Made by a program: the position numbers and the translations under genes
Notes under the pieces: model-generated
Database searches by the model: none
Told to the model about the DNA's origin: nothing
Seen by the model: only the letters and a program-made list of their open reading frames with translations
NCBI GenBank assembly: GCA_003660865.1
Contig: QMVA01000068.1
Coordinates: 1 to 7,407 of the forward strand
Source: Candidatus Nanohalarchaeota archaeon
Lineage (GTDB): Archaea > EX4484-52 > B79-G9
Direction: 5' to 3'
Length of the DNA: 7,407 nucleotides
In this document: in pieces, positions 5,815 through 7,407 of the stretch
How positions within the stretch are numbered: position 1 is the first letter of the stretch
Layout of the letters: every line of letters begins with the position of its first letter

Positions 5815-6222
5815 CTATCTATTGCGCCGCCTTTTAGTTACCAGAACATTCAGTTTTTCTCTCCCGTAATTATCTATGATTTTATTAAACGCATCTTCAA
5901 TGATTGTACCATTATCCATATTAAGTCCCCAGACAGATCTCATCGGTACAAGACCATGCCTTCTGAACTCCCTGACCTCAACAAAGCCGCATTGTTCCAG
6001 TATCTCGAGATGATACAAAGCAGTCCTGTGAGATATACCAAGATGAAATGCCATATTTTCTGTCTGCATCTTTTTTTCATCCTGATTATATAATAAGTAT
6101 ACAATCGCAGCACGGTTTTCATTTGTGAAAAGAAAGCCGTTAACATGGCTTCTGTTAATATATTCAAGCTCCTCCAATTCAGACTTCGCCATTTCGCCAC
6201 GTTCTTGTTCATCAGGACCCAT
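5815..6222 (-). CDS. Winged helix-turn-helix (ArsR-like) transcriptional regulator
   Basis: A 135-aa DNA-binding protein. After a charged N-terminus, residues 36-48 (NRAAIVYLLYNQD) form the first helix of the domain. Residues 53-62 and 64-79 (SHRTALYHLEILEQCG) look like the helix-turn-helix with its recognition helix, and 80-99 (VEVREFRRHG, VPMRSVWGL) form the wing. The tail ends in a basic KRRRNR. No metal-binding cysteine pair is seen; the only Cys is 78. The start is secure because GGAGTGAT lies 3 nt upstream. It is convergent with uppS, with 1 base between stops. A 9-bp inverted repeat upstream (6261-6286) suggests autoregulation. Its ligand and other targets are unknown; control of the lipid operon is only a possibility. 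Confidence 0.85.
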   Translation of the reverse strand: MGPDEQERGEMAKSELEELEYINRSHVNGFLFTNENRAAIVYLLYNQDEKKMQTENMAFHLGISHRTALYHLEILEQCGFVEVREFRRHGLVPMRSVWGLNMDNGTIIEDAFNKIIDNYGREKLNVLVTKRRRNR

Positions 6223-6225
6223 TTA

Positions 6226-6233
6226 ATCACTCC
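6226..6233 (-). promoter_or_regulatory. Strong ribosome binding site of the wHTH regulator
   Basis: The minus-strand GGAGTGAT is 3 nt before the ATG at 6222 and differs from the full GGAGGTGAT consensus by one missing G. It is the strongest such site in the window. Confidence 0.75.
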
Positions 6234-6260
6234 ATCCACCAACACAAATTCCTTACAACA

Positions 6261-6286
6261 TAGTAAATATTCTGTGTTATTTACTA
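6261..6286. promoter_or_regulatory. Perfect 9-bp inverted repeat, candidate operator
   Basis: TAGTAAATA and TATTTACTA are exact inverted copies separated by 8 bases. The repeat lies 39-64 bases upstream of the regulator ATG, immediately downstream of the transcription start expected from the TATA box at 6309-6320. A dimeric winged-helix protein bound here would block its own transcription. Operator function is inferred; it could also fold as a hairpin in the leader. Confidence 0.5.
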
Positions 6287-6308
6287 AGAGTAATGATTGC
6301 AGGAAAAC

Positions 6309-6320
6309 TATATAAATATA
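6309..6320 (-). promoter_or_regulatory. TATA box for the wHTH regulator
   Basis: TATATTTATATA on the minus strand would start transcription near 6288, giving a leader of about 66 nt to the ATG at 6222. The sequence is almost symmetric, so it could also drive a plus-strand transcript toward the hairpin array. Confidence 0.5.
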
Positions 6321-6322
6321 TC

Positions 6323-6460
6323 TCAAGCACCACAGATATTGTTGTCTATTTCACTACAGGGAAATGAACACGCAACCAGAAAGTTTATGAATCAAAATGA
6401 CAACCAAAACACTTGAGCGAAGAAAACAAGTAACCTAAACCGCACCAGAACAGTCCAGTG
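6323..6460. other. Non-coding stretch between the regulator promoter and the hairpins
   Basis: This is part of the 339-base gap 6223-6561. I see no supported gene in it. The longest tempting start is an 8-codon frame at 6364-6390. A short direct repeat with the next element is present (AACCTAAACCG near 6432 and GACCTAAAGCG at 6460). Confidence 0.5.
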
Positions 6461-6482
6461 ACCTAAAGCGAAGCTTTACGGT
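6461..6482. repeat. Inverted repeat forming a tight hairpin
   Basis: TAAAGC and GCTTTA pair around a GAA loop. The stem is extended by outer ACC and GGT with one bulged base. It lies about 12 bases before the four-hairpin array and downstream of the TtuA-like stop on the minus strand. It could be part of the same structured element. Confidence 0.6.
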
Positions 6483-6494
6483 CGCTCTGATCGC

Positions 6495-6580
6495 CAGCCT
6501 TTCAGAAGACTGTCACTCAGCCTTTCAGAAGGTTGCTGCCAGCCATTTACATGGCTGTGACTCAACCATTTACAAGGTTG
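6495..6580. repeat. Array of four 18-nt hairpins with 22-23 nt period
   Basis: Hairpins start at 6495, 6518, 6540 and 6563, each 18 nt, with spacers TCACT, CTGC and TGACT. The sequences are CAGCCTTTCAGAAGACTG, CAGCCTTTCAGAAGGTTG, CAGCCATTTACATGGCTG and CAACCATTTACAAGGTTG. Each has 7-bp arms around TCAG or TTAC, with at most one mismatch or wobble; the third is perfect. Adjacent hairpins form two related 45-nt units, so a two-hairpin unit has been duplicated. The last hairpin encodes the final residues and stop of the TtuA-like gene. Confidence 0.75.
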
Positions 6581-7371
6581 CTGTACCCCTTAAAAACATT
6601 GAACTTCACTCCCGGATGCCTCTCATCAAGTTTATCCAGAACCCCTCTTATCTTCCACCTGACAGACCCAGAAGCATAAGGACACTCCACAGACACCACA
6701 CTTAACCCTTTGAGCTTCGCATAAAGCGCAGCTTCTTTTCCCAGCACTTTAGATAAAGGCTTTATTATTTGCATGACAGGCATCTTCTTTTGCACAAACT
6801 GCCCCATAACATCACACACATTCCCTCCATCGCAAAAATAACCAGATACTATCTCCTGAACCTCATCATCCACATTGACAGGCAATGCAACCCTATCCGC
6901 CCCAATCTCATCTGCCTTTTTGCCAAGAGCAATACGACGCAAAGATAGACATACCTCACACGCATCTACATCCCTGCCCTTTGGCTTACACACAAACTCA
7001 TCCAAAGTCATTCCAAATATATCCCTATACGACACTGGGTAAAGCGCAACCCCTGCAGACTCCGCAATATTTTTCGCAAACATCAGAACTTTCCTGCTGT
7101 ACCCCCTAATCCCCTCATCCACAACAATCGCAGATATCTTAAGGTCATCACGCTTCTTACTCAGTTTACACAACAGGTAAAGAAGAAGTGCAGAATCACC
7201 ATCACCATATATACCGACAGCAACATGGATCCCGCGCGGAATCTGTTTTTCCAGGCGGATAGTTTTTCTCACAGTCCTGTCCACAGAATCAAAAAAGTGC
7301 TTCCTGCACAGCGCACGACCCTCGTACCGTCGAAATATCACTGCTCTCTTACTACATTTTGTACACTGCAT
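6562..7371 (-). CDS. TtuA/Ncs6-like PP-loop family protein with degenerate PP-loop
   Basis: A 269-aa protein of the TtuA/Ncs6 (CTU1) family, whose members thiolate tRNA uridines using ATP and, in TtuA, an Fe-S cluster. Residues 3-25 form the usual N-terminal zinc ribbon (CTKC, then CRKH). Also family-like are VDEGIRGYS at 84-92, CEVC at 138-141, IKPLSKVLGKEAALYA at 203-218 and ECPYASGSVR at 229-238. Cys 138, 141 and 230 correspond to the cluster-binding cysteines. The ATP-binding SGGKDS is instead YGDGDS (55-60), and GHNxDDE is PVNVDDE (164-170), so activity or substrate may have changed. The start at 7371 is preferred: MQCTKC is the family's usual beginning and a TATA-like TTTTTAAAA lies about 25 nt upstream. 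An ATG at 7404 would add 11 residues translated from promoter-like sequence. The C-terminus lies within a hairpin repeat. Confidence 0.8.
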   Translation of the reverse strand: MQCTKCSKRAVIFRRYEGRALCRKHFFDSVDRTVRKTIRLEKQIPRGIHVAVGIYGDGDSALLLYLLCKLSKKRDDLKISAIVVDEGIRGYSRKVLMFAKNIAESAGVALYPVSYRDIFGMTLDEFVCKPKGRDVDACEVCLSLRRIALGKKADEIGADRVALPVNVDDEVQEIVSGYFCDGGNVCDVMGQFVQKKMPVMQIIKPLSKVLGKEAALYAKLKGLSVVSVECPYASGSVRWKIRGVLDKLDERHPGVKFNVFKGYSNLVNG

Positions 7372-7391
7372 AAGTTTAGTTCGCGCAGTAA

Positions 7392-7400
7392 TTTTAAAAA
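7392..7400 (-). promoter_or_regulatory. TATA-like element for the TtuA-like gene (leaderless)
   Basis: TTTTTAAAA on the minus strand is centred about 25 nt before the ATG at 7371, the spacing expected for a transcript starting at the start codon. No Shine-Dalgarno is present there. This supports 7371 over 7404. Confidence 0.45.
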
Positions 7401-7407
7401 TCATAGG

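Noticed and set aside
5940..6326. Alternative minus-strand frame over the regulator gene
   Set aside because: The 5815-6222 frame has a clear winged-helix domain and a strong Shine-Dalgarno site; this one overlaps it in another frame.
6364..6390. Short plus-strand peptide (8 codons) downstream of a TATA-like element
   Set aside because: Too short and without family or ribosome-site support beyond a loose GGGA; it cannot be told from chance.
6495..6580. CRISPR array
   Set aside because: Units are 18-nt palindromes with 4-5 base spacers that are not unique spacer-length sequences, and no cas gene is nearby.
6400..6580. tRNA or C/D box RNA gene
   Set aside because: No acceptor, anticodon and T-loop arrangement and no paired RUGAUGA/CUGA boxes could be found.
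6885..7109. Plus-strand Pro/His-rich open frame
   Set aside because: It is antisense to the TtuA-like gene, which has recognisable zinc-ribbon and cluster motifs.

Overview
The window looks like part of an archaeal chromosome. Archaeal marks are a geranylgeranyl-reductase operon for isoprenoid lipids, TATA-box promoters (two of them apparently leaderless), and GGTGA/GTGAT-type Shine-Dalgarno sites elsewhere. Two radical SAM proteins, a dicluster ferredoxin and a Cys-rich U32 protein point to an anaerobe. I cannot place it below domain level; a euryarchaeal or DPANN-type lineage would fit.

Left part (1-3504): a probable ribosomally made, post-translationally modified peptide (RiPP) locus of the His-Xaa-Ser (Hxs) type. 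On the minus strand, in transcription order, are an HxsD-like protein (2905-3504), a small precursor whose C-terminus is an alternating Trp-Xaa-Trp run (1449-1760), an HxsC-like radical SAM maturase (453-1388) and the N-terminal part of an HxsB-like radical SAM maturase cut by the window edge (1-357). A plus-strand U32-family Fe-S protein (1852-2901) sits inside this set, between the HxsD and precursor genes, and shares a TATA region with the precursor. The usual His-Xaa-Ser repeat is replaced by a tryptophan repeat, which makes this the most interesting part of the window. The chemistry is inferred, not shown.

Middle part (3691-5813): a plus-strand lipid operon of ferredoxin, geranylgeranyl reductase and cis-prenyl (polyprenyl) diphosphate synthase. 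It would saturate archaeal lipid chains and make the polyprenyl carrier. It meets a minus-strand winged-helix regulator (5815-6222) tail to tail with a 1-base gap. The regulator has a strong ribosome binding site and a perfect 9-bp inverted repeat in its promoter region.

Right part (6223-7407): a 339-base gap holds that promoter, one further hairpin and an array of four 18-nt hairpins that runs into the 3' end of a TtuA/Ncs6-like gene (6562-7371, minus). This protein keeps its zinc-ribbon and Fe-S cysteines but has a degenerate PP-loop, so its role in tRNA thiolation is doubtful.
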